Shown here piece after piece: positions 1 to 9,032 of a stretch of 64,000 nucleotides of DNA. The position numbers and the translations under genes were made by a program. Location: contig BEIJ01000001.1 in the NCBI GenBank assembly GCA_002923375.1, positions 186,001 to 250,000 on the forward strand, given 5' to 3'. Within the stretch, counting starts at the first letter, position 1; every line of letters starts with the position of its first letter. The stretch is from a bacterium HR33. GTDB taxonomy: Bacteria > Gemmatimonadota > Gemmatimonadetes > Gemmatimonadales > GWC2-71-9. Below the pieces are notes generated by a model, which saw only the letters and a list, made by a program, of their open reading frames with translations, was not told the origin of the DNA and did not search any database.

Positions 1-1938
1 CCGGTGGTCGTGGCGGCCCAGCGCTTCCGCATACCCACCGTGGTCGGCTTCCTCCTCACCGGGATCGCCATCGGGCCTCACGGCCTGCGCCTAATAGGCC
101 GGCCAGACTCGGTTGCCGGGCTGGCGGAAGTAGGCGTGATCCTGTTGCTATTTACCATCGGGCTGGAACTCTCCCTGAGCAGGATCATCCGCTTGGGCCG
201 GACCGTGGTCCAAGGAGGAGGGCTCCAGGTGGCGGGCACGATACTCGCCGTGGTGATCCTCGCCGCCGTTTTCGGGATTTCTCTCTCTATCGGGATCCTT
301 TACGGCGCGCTGGTAGCGCTTTCTTCCACGGCTATAGTCCTCAAGATCTATACCGACCGAGGGGAACTGGACACGCCGCACGGAAGGGTGGTGGTGGCGA
401 TCCTGCTCTTTCAGGATCTGTGCGTGGTTCCCTTGATGCTGCTGGTGCCGCTTTTGGCGGGAGCCACGCTGGGTATCGGATCGGCGCTGAGGGACGTGGG
501 GGTGGGCCTGGTGGTGGTGGGAGCCCTGGTGCTGGGGGGCAGGGTGCTGGTGCCCAGGGTGTTGGAACGAATAGCCACTATCCGCAACCGGGAGATCTTC
601 ACGTTGTGCATCATGTTCTTCGGCCTGGGGGCGGCCTTCGTAACGTCGTCCTTCGGGCTTTCCCTGGCGATCGGGGCGTTCATCGCCGGTCTGGTAATCT
701 CCGAATCCGAGTACGGGATGCAGGCGCTCTCGGACGTCTTGCCGTTCAGGGATACCTTCAGCGGAATCTTTTTCATATCCGTGGGCATGCTTCTGGACAT
801 CGGGTGGTTGCTGGAAGACCCGCTCCGCCTTTTGGCGGCAGCGCTGGGGATCGTGCTGCTCAAAGCCGCCATAGCCACCGCCGCCACGCGGTCTCTGGGC
901 CGGTCGCTGGAGGTCAGCGTGATGACCGGCCTCGCACTGGCCCAAGTAGGAGAGTTCTCGTTCGTGCTGGCGGGGGTAGCGGTTCCTCTGGGACTCCTGG
1001 GGCCCGAGACCTATCAAACGTTCCTCGGCGCCTCGGTCGTCTCCATGCTGGCCGCCCCGTTTTTGATCTCCGCCGCTGGGCCGGTCGCGGACTTTGTCTG
1101 CCGCGTCGCGCGAAGGCCCGCCATGGAGATCCTGCCGCACGAGGCTCAGGAAATAGCAGAGCTCAACGATCACGTGATCATCGTGGGCTACGGCCTCAAC
1201 GGAAGAAACTTGGCCCGAGTGCTCAAAGCTGCGGGGATCCCCTACGTTATCCTGGAGCAAAACGGCCAGACCGTGCGGCGCGCGCGGCTGGAGCGAGAAC
1301 CGATTTTCTTCGGAGACGGAACGCGCCCCGATGTGCTGGAGCGGGTAGGAATCGAACGGGCCCGGGTGGTGGTGTTCGCCATCTCCGCCCCGGCATCGGA
1401 GCGCCGCGGTGTGGCGGTAGCCCGCAAACTCAACCCCAATGTGCGGATCGTGGTCCGCACCCGCTACGTGGCCTCGATACCGGAGCTGGAGCGAGCAGGC
1501 GCGGACGAAGTGGTGCCCGAGGAGTTCGAAACCTCGGTGGAGATCTTCGCCCGAGTACTCCGGATCTACGGGGTCCCGTCCAACGTGATCCAGCGCGAGA
1601 TCGACGCCGTTCGTAGCGAACACTACGGCGTGCTCAGGGGAATCAGCCTCGGCGACCTCCGCCTAGACGCCCTCAAACATCTGGGCATCCACGGCGCCCT
1701 GGACACGGTAGAGGTGGAGGAAGGTGCTCCCGCCGTGGGGGAAAATCCGTGGAGCCTGGAGCTCCGCCGCGAAACCGGAGCCACCGTAATAGCGGTGATT
1801 CGCGACGGGAAAGCCCTCTATCAGCCCGACCCCGAGTTCCGGTTCCGAGTGGGCGACACGGTGGTGCTCGTAGGTAGCCGCGAAGCCCTCGAAAAAGGCT
1901 CCCTGCTCTTTAGAGCCAAGAGCGACAACGTGGCTTGA
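1..1938 (+). CDS. Kef-type monovalent cation:proton antiporter with RCK domains (5' partial)
   Basis: Inner-membrane K+(Na+)/H+ antiporter of the CPA2 family. The frame is open from base 1, so the true start lies upstream and the first membrane helix is incomplete. About residues 1-360 are a run of hydrophobic helices (Na_H_Exchanger domain). An RCK-N (TrkA-N) nucleotide-binding domain follows, with the Rossmann motif GYGLNGRN near residue 396, and then a TrkA-C domain at about 555-640. The cytosolic RCK part normally gates transport by binding nucleotide or ligand. It converges with pdxH, 10 bases away, with no obvious terminator between them. The family is certain; whether it is KefB, KefC or another ion specificity cannot be told from sequence. 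Confidence 0.93.
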   Translation, partial: PVVVAAQRFRIPTVVGFLLTGIAIGPHGLRLIGRPDSVAGLAEVGVILLLFTIGLELSLSRIIRLGRTVVQGGGLQVAGTILAVVILAAVFGISLSIGILYGALVALSSTAIVLKIYTDRGELDTPHGRVVVAILLFQDLCVVPLMLLVPLLAGATLGIGSALRDVGVGLVVVGALVLGGRVLVPRVLERIATIRNREIFTLCIMFFGLGAAFVTSSFGLSLAIGAFIAGLVISESEYGMQALSDVLPFRDTFSGIFFISVGMLLDIGWLLEDPLRLLAAALGIVLLKAAIATAATRSLGRSLEVSVMTGLALAQVGEFSFVLAGVAVPLGLLGPETYQTFLGASVVSMLAAPFLISAAGPVADFVCRVARRPAMEILPHEAQEIAELNDHVIIVGYGLNGRNLARVLKAAGIPYVILEQNGQTVRRARLEREPIFFGDGTRPDVLERVGIERARVVVFAISAPASERRGVAVARKLNPNVRIVVRTRYVASIPELERAGADEVVPEEFETSVEIFARVLRIYGVPSNVIQREIDAVRSEHYGVLRGISLGDLRLDALKHLGIHGALDTVEVEEGAPAVGENPWSLELRRETGATVIAVIRDGKALYQPDPEFRFRVGDTVVLVGSREALEKGSLLFRAKSDNVA

Positions 1939-1948
1939 GCGACCTGGT

Positions 1949-2581
1949 TCAGGGAGAAAGCCGTTCCACCACCCAACCGTCACCCTGGCGGCGATAAACC
2001 AAGCGGTCGTGCATTCGGTTTGCCCTTCCCTGCCAAAACTCGATCCGCTCCGGAGCTACCAAATATCCGCCCCAGTAAGGCGGCAGCGGTATCTCTTTTC
2101 CCCGGTACTCGAGCTCCAGCGCCGCGAGCCTGCCATCCAGCTCCTCCCGGCTAGAGACCACCGAGCTTTGACGCGAAGCCCAAGCTCCCAGCTGGTGGCC
2201 CCGGGGGCGGGTCTTGAAATACGCCTCCGACTCCTCCCGAGACACCTTGCTCACCGATCCCTCGATGCACACCTGCCGCCGCAATTGAGGCCAGTTGAAG
2301 ACCAAAGCTGCGCGAGGATTTTCCTCCAGCTGCTTGCCCTTGCGACTCTCGTAGTTGGTGTAGAAGACGAAGCCCCGCCGATCCACGCTTTTCAAGAGCA
2401 CCGTTCGCGCCGAAGGACGGCCTTCTCGATCGGCCGTAGCCAATATCATGGCGGTGGGCTCCGGTATCCCGGCAGCCTGCACTTCGGCGAACCAAAGCTG
2501 AAACTGCTTTATCGGGTCCGGATCGAGATCCTCTTCGTTCAGTCCCGCCTCTGCGGCAGATTCGGGAACCGGTCTGCTCAT
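1949..2581 (-). CDS. pdxH: pyridoxamine/pyridoxine 5'-phosphate oxidase
   Basis: FMN-dependent cytosolic enzyme that oxidises PNP or PMP to pyridoxal 5'-phosphate, the last step of vitamin B6 synthesis and salvage. The split-barrel flavin fold is recognisable: RTVLLK and FYTNYESRKG in the first half (FMN phosphate contacts), the RPRGHQLGAWAS segment in the middle, and the conserved C-terminal dimerisation block with NRMHDR. Length is 210 aa, normal for the family. The frame extends further upstream, but I chose the ATG at 2581: it gives the usual N-terminus (DPDPIKQF) and lies 8 bases after a good -10 box, so the upstream extension is in promoter DNA. Stand-alone gene, divergent from the lipoprotein pair. 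Confidence 0.95.
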   Translation of the reverse strand: MSRPVPESAAEAGLNEEDLDPDPIKQFQLWFAEVQAAGIPEPTAMILATADREGRPSARTVLLKSVDRRGFVFYTNYESRKGKQLEENPRAALVFNWPQLRRQVCIEGSVSKVSREESEAYFKTRPRGHQLGAWASRQSSVVSSREELDGRLAALELEYRGKEIPLPPYWGGYLVAPERIEFWQGRANRMHDRLVYRRQGDGWVVERLSP

Positions 2582-2589
2582 ACCGCCGC

Positions 2590-2618
2590 AGAATAGCCGG
2601 CAGTCCGCTCCATGACAA
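2590..2618 (-). promoter_or_regulatory. pdxH promoter, leaderless geometry
   Basis: Read on the minus strand: -35 TTGTCA (2618-2613), 17-base spacer, -10 TATTCT (2595-2590), then only 8 bases to the ATG at 2581. Five of six -35 bases and four of six -10 bases match the sigma70 consensus. Transcription would start at or next to the start codon, implying a leaderless mRNA. No experimental evidence. Confidence 0.5.
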
Positions 2619-2687
2619 GCCGAGCACCCGGGTCGGGTATCACGCGAGCTCAACCGAGACGTTAGATTTTGGGGTTACGAAAAGGCT

Positions 2688-3701
2688 ATGAGTTCGAGCT
2701 GGTCGATTCCCAAACGCAGAGGCGCACTCCGGGCGCCGGCCGCAGCACTGGCCGCTTTTCTGGCGGCCTGCGGTAGCGAGCCCTCCGACACAGTGGACTT
2801 CGATGCGGCGGGTCTGTATCAGTCCGTAGCCCCGGTCGTCATCAGTGTGGAGGGCAGTCCCGCTACCCAAACCTTGGGTGTGCTCGGGCAGAAAATCTCG
2901 ATCGACTCCGCCGCGCCCGCCTATAGTATAGACGAACCGTCGGGTTCCAGTGCTCCCGCGGGACTCTTCCCGCAGGAGGTCCTAGGCAAAACGTTCGAGT
3001 ACGACCCGGCGTCCCGCCGGTACCGGTTGAGTGACCGCCCGGTCGTACCCGAACTGGAAAACAAAGGAGTCCGCTTCCTCCTCTACCAGGTGGATCCGGC
3101 TCTCCGCGACGTGGTCAGCCCGCTTAGAGAAACTGGCTTTGCCGACCTTACCGACGAGTCCAGTACTTCCTCCAAGACCCTCGGCGTGAAAGCCGTGATC
3201 GATGCCCAGACTCTGCTGGACTACGACGCCGGGGCCACGACTACCAGCGCCTCCTTCACCCTGTCCGCCGGGGGTTTTGTTTCAGACGGATCCACGGTGA
3301 TAGATTTCGAAATCACGCAAACTTTTTCCCAGGCGGGAATCGAGACCCGGTATCTGGTAGCTGCACCGGAAAAAGATGTTAGCCTGGAATTCCAGGGTTC
3401 TATCTCCCTGGGAGGGCAGACCAGCGTTAAGCTGACGGTCTTGCACGGCGGGAACACTACGGTAATCGAGGCGTCGGGCACCCAAGGGTCAATTACCGGA
3501 ACCATTACGCACAACGGAACTCGGGTGATCAACATAGCGGGAACCTCGGACAACCCGGTCTTCACTTCTCCTTCGGGAGCCTCGGTGCGGGCCGATCAGG
3601 CCGAAGCCTTGAGACGCCTCTTCGGCACCGTGGATCAGCTCCTTTCCTCGTTCGACGATTTGCTGGTGCCCGCCTACGGACTGTTGAACGTTCCCGTATA
3701 A
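2688..3701 (+). CDS. lipoprotein of unknown function (338-residue class)
   Basis: Not recognised. The N-terminus has a positively charged stretch (KRRGALR), a hydrophobic core and a lipobox LAAC with the acylated Cys at about residue 28, so it is a predicted lipoprotein exported by Sec. The mature part is Ser/Thr/Gly-rich and beta-strand-like, with a middle region (about 185-290) of alternating hydrophobic residues and 'GSITGTITHNGT'-type repeats typical of an extracellular beta-sandwich. No catalytic motif is visible. A Shine-Dalgarno-like AAAAGG precedes the ATG, and a TAGATT -10-like box lies at 2663-2668. The next lipoprotein starts 2 bases after its stop, so the two are co-transcribed and may work together. 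Confidence 0.8.
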   Translation: MSSSWSIPKRRGALRAPAAALAAFLAACGSEPSDTVDFDAAGLYQSVAPVVISVEGSPATQTLGVLGQKISIDSAAPAYSIDEPSGSSAPAGLFPQEVLGKTFEYDPASRRYRLSDRPVVPELENKGVRFLLYQVDPALRDVVSPLRETGFADLTDESSTSSKTLGVKAVIDAQTLLDYDAGATTTSASFTLSAGGFVSDGSTVIDFEITQTFSQAGIETRYLVAAPEKDVSLEFQGSISLGGQTSVKLTVLHGGNTTVIEASGTQGSITGTITHNGTRVINIAGTSDNPVFTSPSGASVRADQAEALRRLFGTVDQLLSSFDDLLVPAYGLLNVPV

Positions 3702-3703
3702 AG

Positions 3704-4495
3704 ATGCCGAAACGTTCGGCGCTCTGGGCACTCGCCGCCATACTGGCGGCCGGCTGCGGGCGAGCCGGTCCTTCGAGGCAGCCGATCTATATAGAAGGCC
3801 GGCCGGTTCTCTCCCTGGGCGACACCGCCATCGCCTATACCAAGGTGGGGGTGAGCGGAGTGCTGATCCTCCACCGCAAAACCGGCGCAATCGACACCCT
3901 GGGGGCGGGTACGCTGCACGGTCCGTTCAACGTGGAATTCGACGGGATCCGCTGGTACGTGTCCGACATACAAGAAGGCCGGCCGTCGATCGTGATCTTC
4001 CGTGCTGACGGATCGCTGGAGGGGAGGATAGACCTATCGCAGCTTTCCGCTACGCCCCATCAATTCGCTCTGCTTCCCGACGGCAGGATCGTGCTCGAGG
4101 TACCCGGAGGAGAGCTGGTAGCCCTCGCGGGGGACAGCGTCTCGACCTTCGCCCGATTTCGCCCGGGTCCCAAATCCGGGCTCCTGAAGGGGGCCCGGGG
4201 CGGCGTGCTGCACGCGCTCCCGGACCGGCACGTGACACTCTACAACCAGTTCGGCAACATACGCTGGCGGATCGAGTGGCCCTGGCGGGAAACCGCCTAC
4301 ATAACGGCTATTTCGGTGGACTCCAACGGCAGAATCCACCTCATAGCCGGCGTGCCCAGCGAGGGAACGTTCATCGTATACACCCTCGCGGCGGAGAACG
4401 GGGAAGTGGTGCGCTGGTCCATTCCCGGACCCTACGCCAGCTTCACGGTGGATCACTTCGGAGAGATTCGCCCCGACACCACGCTTCCGGGTTGA
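3704..4495 (+). CDS. lipoprotein with beta-propeller-like repeats
   Basis: A 263-residue predicted lipoprotein. Signal peptide with a lipobox ending AAGC, Cys at residue 18. The rest shows repeating strand patterns of about 40-45 residues with motifs such as 'DGSLEGRIDL', 'LLPDGRIVLEV', 'GNIRWRIEW' and 'DSNGRIHLIAG', resembling the blades of a 6-bladed beta-propeller (NHL/TolB-like). No active-site residues can be assigned. It follows the upstream lipoprotein by 2 bases and ends 2 bases from the convergent dnaJ stop. The propeller call is inference from repeat spacing; function is unknown. Confidence 0.78.
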   Translation: MPKRSALWALAAILAAGCGRAGPSRQPIYIEGRPVLSLGDTAIAYTKVGVSGVLILHRKTGAIDTLGAGTLHGPFNVEFDGIRWYVSDIQEGRPSIVIFRADGSLEGRIDLSQLSATPHQFALLPDGRIVLEVPGGELVALAGDSVSTFARFRPGPKSGLLKGARGGVLHALPDRHVTLYNQFGNIRWRIEWPWRETAYITAISVDSNGRIHLIAGVPSEGTFIVYTLAAENGEVVRWSIPGPYASFTVDHFGEIRPDTTLPG

Positions 4496-4497
4496 AA

Positions 4498-5565
4498 CTA
4501 GTGTTTCAATCCCAAAGAATCGGCGAACTGACGGAACAGCCTCTCCTGCTCCGGCGTAAGCCGCTCGGGCAAATTAACCGCAATCTCAACATACTGATCG
4601 CCCCGGCGCCCGTTCTTTTCTATCCCTTGACCCGGAATGCGGAACTTCTTCCCCGGAGAAGTGCCGGGCGGAATCTTTAGGACCACCTTCTTGCCGTCCA
4701 GCGTGCGCACCCTCACCTTGGTCCCCAACAGCGCCTGCGCCAAATTGAGCGGCACGGTGCAGTAAACGTCCAAACCGTCGCGGCGGAAAAACCGATCCGG
4801 CTCCACCCGAAAAGTGATCAGCACATCCCCCGGCGGACCACCAGAGGGGTGCCTCTGCCCCTGACCCCGCAATCGAACCGTCTGGCCGTCTTCGGTACCT
4901 GGGGGAACCGTAACTACCACCCGCTTGCCGATCCGCACCTCGCCCTGGCCCATACACCGGGCGCAGGGCTGAGCCACGTGACGACCCCTGCCCCGACACG
5001 CGGGGCAGGGCCGGCTTACACTGAAGCCGCCGTGACCGAACGTCACAGTACCACGGCCGCCGCACTCCGCGCACGCCGCAACCCGCGTGCCCGGAGCCGC
5101 TCCCGAACCGCCGCATGCGGGACAGGTTTCATTCACCGGGATCTCCACCGTGACCTTCCCGCCCCGCGCGGCAGTGGCGAACGAGACGGGAACCGTGACC
5201 TCGATGGGCTCCACGGCGGCGCGGCGGCTCCGGCCGAAAATAGAGGAGAAAAGATCACCCAACCCGCCAAAACCGCCAAAACCTAGATCCCCAAAATCGA
5301 ACCCCTCGAAACGGGTCGAACCCGCTCCCGTACCGGCGAACGCACCGTAGCGCCTCATCATATCGTATTGCTTGCGCTTCTCGGCGTCGCTCAAGACCGA
5401 ATAGGCCTCGGACACCTCCTTGAACTTCTCCGCCGCCGAAGGATCGTTGGGGTTCGCGTCGGGATGATACCGCTTGGCCAGCTTGCGGTACGCTTTCTTG
5501 ATCTCCTCCGCACTGGCCTCGGGACTCACCCCCAGAACCTCGTAGTAATCCTTCACTGCAGGCAT
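4498..5565 (-). CDS. dnaJ: chaperone protein DnaJ
   Basis: Hsp40 co-chaperone that delivers unfolded proteins to DnaK and stimulates its ATPase. J-domain at residues 1-70 with the HPD motif at 34-36, a Gly/Phe-rich linker at about 75-105, and a cysteine-rich zinc region with four CxxCxGxG-type repeats ([32 protein letters not shown]; the last three are slightly divergent). C-terminal substrate-binding domains complete a type I DnaJ of 355 aa. It starts 3 bases after grpE, so they form an operon. dnaK and hrcA are not in this window. Confidence 0.96.
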   Translation of the reverse strand: MPAVKDYYEVLGVSPEASAEEIKKAYRKLAKRYHPDANPNDPSAAEKFKEVSEAYSVLSDAEKRKQYDMMRRYGAFAGTGAGSTRFEGFDFGDLGFGGFGGLGDLFSSIFGRSRRAAVEPIEVTVPVSFATAARGGKVTVEIPVNETCPACGGSGAAPGTRVAACAECGGRGTVTFGHGGFSVSRPCPACRGRGRHVAQPCARCMGQGEVRIGKRVVVTVPPGTEDGQTVRLRGQGQRHPSGGPPGDVLITFRVEPDRFFRRDGLDVYCTVPLNLAQALLGTKVRVRTLDGKKVVLKIPPGTSPGKKFRIPGQGIEKNGRRGDQYVEIAVNLPERLTPEQERLFRQFADSLGLKH

Positions 5566-5568
5566 CGC

Positions 5569-6318
5569 TTAAGACTCACCCCCGCCGTCGGGAGACGGCT
5601 CCCCGGACCATACATACACGCTGACTCGGGCCGGCCGCAACAACACCCCGCCAAAGCGATATCCCGGTTGCAACACCTCGGCAACCACATGATCCTGCTC
5701 GGCGCTGCTCGCTTGCGCCGTACCCACCGCCTCGTGAACGTTGGGATCGAACGCCTCCCCGCTCGCACCCACCCGCTCCAAACCGGCGCTCTCGAGGGCA
5801 CGAACCAACTTGCGCTCAACTAACCCTACCCCCTCCAGGATGTCCTTGACAGACACGCCGGCCGGATCCAACCCTACCACTCTGCCGAGATCGTCAAGAA
5901 CGTCCAACAACGCCGCCACGACCGCCGCCTGTGCCCGAGTCCAGGTCTCGGCGCGCTCCCGCTGCATGCGCTTGCGGAAGTTGTCGAACTCGGCAGCCAG
6001 TCTCAGATGCCGGTCCCGCAAATCCTCCAGCTCGGCAGTCAGGCGCTCGACCGCTTGCTCCGGGGGTTCCACCAGACCACCAGGGGCGGCAGGCTCCGAA
6101 GCAGCAGCTTCCCCGCTAACCGGCTGGGATACCTCCCCTGCTTCAGCAGGCACTTCCCCTACAGGCTGCCTTTCCGAGACCTTCTCTTTGTACGCACCCT
6201 CAGTTTCCTCCTCCTTTGAGCCGGCAGCCTGAGCGGCAGTCTCGGACTCCGCCAAACTGTCAGTTTGCTCCTGTTCCAATTCTGGTGCGGCCGGAGATTG
6301 TCGTCTGCGCTTGCCCAT
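5569..6318 (-). CDS. grpE: nucleotide exchange factor GrpE
   Basis: Cofactor that releases ADP from DnaK. The first ~85 residues are acidic, Gln/Glu/Ala-rich and disordered-looking, longer than in most GrpE proteins. Then comes the long coiled coil (VERLTAELEDLRDRHLRLAAEF), the family hallmark NFRKRMQRE, and the C-terminal beta-domain with DPNVHEAV and the PGYRFGG.LLRPARV signature. Length 249 aa. It heads the grpE-dnaJ pair. An AAGGG Shine-Dalgarno sits just upstream of the ATG. I looked for a CIRCE operator in the 98 bases before it and found none, so heat-shock control by HrcA is not supported. Confidence 0.95.
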   Translation of the reverse strand: MGKRRRQSPAAPELEQEQTDSLAESETAAQAAGSKEEETEGAYKEKVSERQPVGEVPAEAGEVSQPVSGEAAASEPAAPGGLVEPPEQAVERLTAELEDLRDRHLRLAAEFDNFRKRMQRERAETWTRAQAAVVAALLDVLDDLGRVVGLDPAGVSVKDILEGVGLVERKLVRALESAGLERVGASGEAFDPNVHEAVGTAQASSAEQDHVVAEVLQPGYRFGGVLLRPARVSVYVWSGEPSPDGGGES

Positions 6319-6416
6319 TGGTACCCTTCTGTGCGTGTTGCCAGGCGTCAGATCCGAACAGCCCTAGCTCTGGCAAGGAATGTACCCAAAGGACCAGTCG
6401 AAATGGCAGATGGCCG

Positions 6417-7676
6417 TCAGCTTTGACCTAGGAGCATTTTCCTGAGAAGGTTGAGCGCCGCCTGTGCGCTGCGGCGCCGTATGTCATCCCGCTCCCCAGT
6501 GAGGCTAAGCTTGGCGGTTCGTTCGGCACCGTCAAGGCACGCGGCGAGCCACACTGTGCCGACCGGTTTTTCAGGGGTCCCGCCGCCCGGACCGGCTATC
6601 CCGGTGATAGCGAGGCTCGCCCCTGCTCCGAAGCGCCTCGCTGCGCCCCGGGCCATCGCCAAGGCCACCGGCTCGCTTACCGCTCCGTGGGCTACCAGCA
6701 GTTGTCTCGGTACATCCAGATCTCGGATCTTGGCCTCGTCGGAGTAGGCGACCACGCCGCCCAAAAACACAGCGGACGAGCCCGGGATCGCGGTGATGCG
6801 CTCTCCCAGCAGGCCCCCGGTACAGGACTCCGCGACAGCGAGTTTGCAAGATCTCCCTTTTAGCAGAGAGAGGACCACCCCGGCAAGATCCTCGCCCTCT
6901 TCCCCGTAAAAATGAATACCAAGCCTGGGTCGCAGCAGATCCGCCGCGCGCTGAAGGACGCTTTCGGCTTCTTCCGGCGGAAGGTTCCAAGCTGTAAGCC
7001 TCAGATCCACACCTTCGATGCCGGGCAGGTATGCCAGCGTTACCGGTGCCAGCTCCGGTTCCAGGTCCCCTATGCGATCGGCCAACGCGGCTTCGGGAAT
7101 TCCCGTGGTCCTCAGAGTGCGGGATCGGATAACGGTTAGCCCGGTTTGGAACGGTGACAACTTCTCTTTGAGTCGCGGAAGTAGCTCGTGCTCTAGCAAG
7201 CCCTGCATCTCCCTGGGGACTCCGGGTAGGAGGACCGCTGTTCCGGGTTCGCCTTCCAGCCACAGTCCAGGGGCGGTGCCCCATCGGTTGGGCAGGACCA
7301 CGGCGCCTTCCGGTATTTCGGCCTGGCTTCGATTGGCTTCGGGCATCGGCTTGCGACCCAGTTTGGCAAAGCGTTCTTCCAGCTCGGCCAAGTACGCCCG
7401 GTCCAGCCTCAGCGGGCGGCGGAAGATTTCCGCCACGACCCGCTTGGTAACGTCATCCCGCGTCGGGCCCAGTCCGCCGGTGGTAATCACGAAACCGGTG
7501 CGGCTCAGGGCGCTGCGGACCGCTTCCTCGATGTCTTCCGCCCGGTCTGCAACCGTGGTTCTCCTTACGACGCGCGCCCCGACCGAGGCCAGGGCGCGCG
7601 CGAGGTGTGCTGCGTTGGTGTCGATCGTAAAGCCGAGCAAGAGCTCGGTCCCTATGGTTATGATCTCAAGGTCCAT
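6417..7676 (-). CDS. cinA: CinA-family protein, nicotinamide-nucleotide amidohydrolase
   Basis: Two-domain protein of 419 aa. The N-terminal half (about 1-170) is a MoCF-biosynthesis/COG1058 domain with the GTELLLG start and GGLGPTRDDVT motif, linked to ADP-ribose/NMN pyrophosphatase activity in the family. The C-terminal part (about 255-415) is the PncC-type deamidase with VAESCTGGLL (catalytic Ser) and GPGG. It converts NMN to nicotinic acid mononucleotide in pyridine-nucleotide recycling. Its ATG overlaps the end of pgsA by 11 bases, so translation is coupled. The final residues and TGA lie at 6417-6434. Confidence 0.94.
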   Translation of the reverse strand: MDLEIITIGTELLLGFTIDTNAAHLARALASVGARVVRRTTVADRAEDIEEAVRSALSRTGFVITTGGLGPTRDDVTKRVVAEIFRRPLRLDRAYLAELEERFAKLGRKPMPEANRSQAEIPEGAVVLPNRWGTAPGLWLEGEPGTAVLLPGVPREMQGLLEHELLPRLKEKLSPFQTGLTVIRSRTLRTTGIPEAALADRIGDLEPELAPVTLAYLPGIEGVDLRLTAWNLPPEEAESVLQRAADLLRPRLGIHFYGEEGEDLAGVVLSLLKGRSCKLAVAESCTGGLLGERITAIPGSSAVFLGGVVAYSDEAKIRDLDVPRQLLVAHGAVSEPVALAMARGAARRFGAGASLAITGIAGPGGGTPEKPVGTVWLAACLDGAERTAKLSLTGERDDIRRRSAQAALNLLRKMLLGQS

Positions 7677-8340
7677 CTCCCGAAGCCGATTGAGGTGCGC
7701 TTCTGAAAACGCTGCGGTAACGGTACAGGTAAACCAGCATGGAGTACACCGTGAGCAGCACGGCGATCGCCAGGGTTACGGCGACCACGCCGCCGTGGAA
7801 CTGTTCCCAGTATTCCCCCAACCATCCCCGCTGCCATCCGAATGCAGTTCGCATGTCTTTCCAAGCGAACCAGCCTATGGTGGCTCCTATGAAGATGTCT
7901 TGCACTATGGTTTTCAACTTACCCGCTCCGGCGGCGGCGATTACGACGCCCCGGCGCTTTGCCAAGTATCTGAGCAGGGTAACCAGAAACTCCCGCCCCA
8001 CCAGCACCAGCGCCACCCACAGGGGCAGGCTTCCCCACCACGGGATCCCGTATTCCAGGACTCGCTCCCGTGTTATCCAGTAGATCGGAACCAGGGTGGC
8101 TAGAAGCAGGAGCTTGTCGGCCAAGGGATCCAGCATCTTACCCAGGTCGGTGATTTGCCGCCGCTCCCGGGCCAGCCGGCCGTCGTACACGTCGCTGACG
8201 GCGGCTGCGATAAAGACCACGAAAGCCACCAGTTTGGGGAAGTATCCCTCGATGAAGGGAAGGAGCGCGATGACCGGCGAGAGTATGATTCGCGCCAGAG
8301 TCAGAGTGTTGGGTAGAGTCCAGACCGCGGCTTGGGACAT
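7666..8340 (-). CDS. pgsA: CDP-diacylglycerol--glycerol-3-phosphate 3-phosphatidyltransferase
   Basis: Integral-membrane enzyme making phosphatidylglycerophosphate, the committed step to acidic phospholipids. The CDP-alcohol phosphatidyltransferase signature DGx2ARx8Gx3Dx3D is complete at about residues 53-76 (DGRLAR ... GKMLDPLAD). There are several hydrophobic helices over 224 aa, slightly longer than usual because of a stretch before the last helix (about 155-185). It sits directly after mglA (start one base past the mglA stop boundary) and overlaps cinA. PgsA is favoured over phosphatidylserine or cardiolipin synthases by the LPNTLTLARI N-terminus and length. Confidence 0.92.
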   Translation of the reverse strand: MSQAAVWTLPNTLTLARIILSPVIALLPFIEGYFPKLVAFVVFIAAAVSDVYDGRLARERRQITDLGKMLDPLADKLLLLATLVPIYWITRERVLEYGIPWWGSLPLWVALVLVGREFLVTLLRYLAKRRGVVIAAAGAGKLKTIVQDIFIGATIGWFAWKDMRTAFGWQRGWLGEYWEQFHGGVVAVTLAIAVLLTVYSMLVYLYRYRSVFRSAPQSASGDGP

Positions 8341-9015
8341 TCAGCTTAGGGTTTTGAGCACCAGTTTCGCCACGGCCTTCAACGTCTCGAAGACGCCCTC
8401 GCCGGTTATGGCCACAGATTCGAAGTACGGGGCTCTTTCGATCCAGACGCCGTTTTGCTGAAAGACCAAAAGCTCACCGGGGTGCCAAGGGTCGGGAACT
8501 TCCTTCTGTTTCGCCGGGTCTTCCACCGGCCAGCCCGGATTCAGCGCGGCCTGCAGCTCGGAAATAGGGGCGGCGTTCGGCAGATCCCGCTTATTGTATT
8601 GTATGACGAACGGAATCTTGGTGATGTCGTACCCGTACTGGCCCAAATTGTCGTACAGGTTTTGCATCGACTCGATGTTCGCTTCCATGCGTTCGATTTG
8701 GCTGTCCGCCACGAACACCACTCCGTCCACCCCTTTGAGAATCAGCTTTCGCGAGGCGTTGTAGTACACCTGCCCGGGGACGGTATAAAGGTGGAACCGG
8801 GTCTTGAAACCCCGGATGGTGCCCAGGTCCACCGGCAAAAAGTCGAAGAACAGAGTGCGCTCGGTTTCGGTGGCCAGGGACACCATTTTGCCGCGCTGAT
8901 CGGGGGAAACCTTGGAGTAGATGTACTCCAGATTGGTTGTTTTGCCGCCCAGGCCGGGGCCGTAATAGACCAGCTTGCAGTTGATTTCGCGGGACGCGTA
9001 GTTGATCATCGACAT
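8341..9015 (-). CDS. mglA: MglA-family small Ras-like GTPase
   Basis: Cytosolic polarity GTPase. In Myxococcus MglA-GTP marks the leading pole and recruits motility machinery; related proteins act with type IV pili. P-loop GPGLGGKTT at about residues 19-27, the MglA-specific TVPGQ in place of the Ras DTAGQ, the following [12 protein letters not shown], and the guanine-specificity motif NKRD near residue 147. At 224 aa it is longer than the ~195 aa of Myxococcus MglA. The extra residues lie between the NKRD motif and the conserved [12 protein letters not shown]-terminal block, about residues 165-195. mglB precedes it by 17 bases, so GTPase and its GAP/GEF-like partner are co-expressed. Confidence 0.95.
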   Translation of the reverse strand: MSMINYASREINCKLVYYGPGLGGKTTNLEYIYSKVSPDQRGKMVSLATETERTLFFDFLPVDLGTIRGFKTRFHLYTVPGQVYYNASRKLILKGVDGVVFVADSQIERMEANIESMQNLYDNLGQYGYDITKIPFVIQYNKRDLPNAAPISELQAALNPGWPVEDPAKQKEVPDPWHPGELLVFQQNGVWIERAPYFESVAITGEGVFETLKAVAKLVLKTLS

Positions 9016-9032
9016 GATCCATCTACCCCCGC

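Noticed and set aside
148-1623. A 491-codon open frame on the minus strand inside the antiporter gene
   Set aside because: The predicted protein is His/Arg/Gln-rich low complexity with no domain. The plus frame encodes a clear antiporter. GC-rich codon bias leaves long antisense frames open; the same explains long frames at 12984-14402 (+) and 25934-27631 (+).
3795-3985. Repeated AAGGCCGGCCG segments
   Set aside because: Short GC-rich palindromic words occur widely in this genome (also near 24300 and 32510). Only the same lipoprotein carries two; no repeat family is evident.
6319-6416. Possible CIRCE (HrcA) or heat-shock operator before grpE
   Set aside because: No TTAGCACTC-N9-GAGTGCTAA pattern or near match in the 98 bases.
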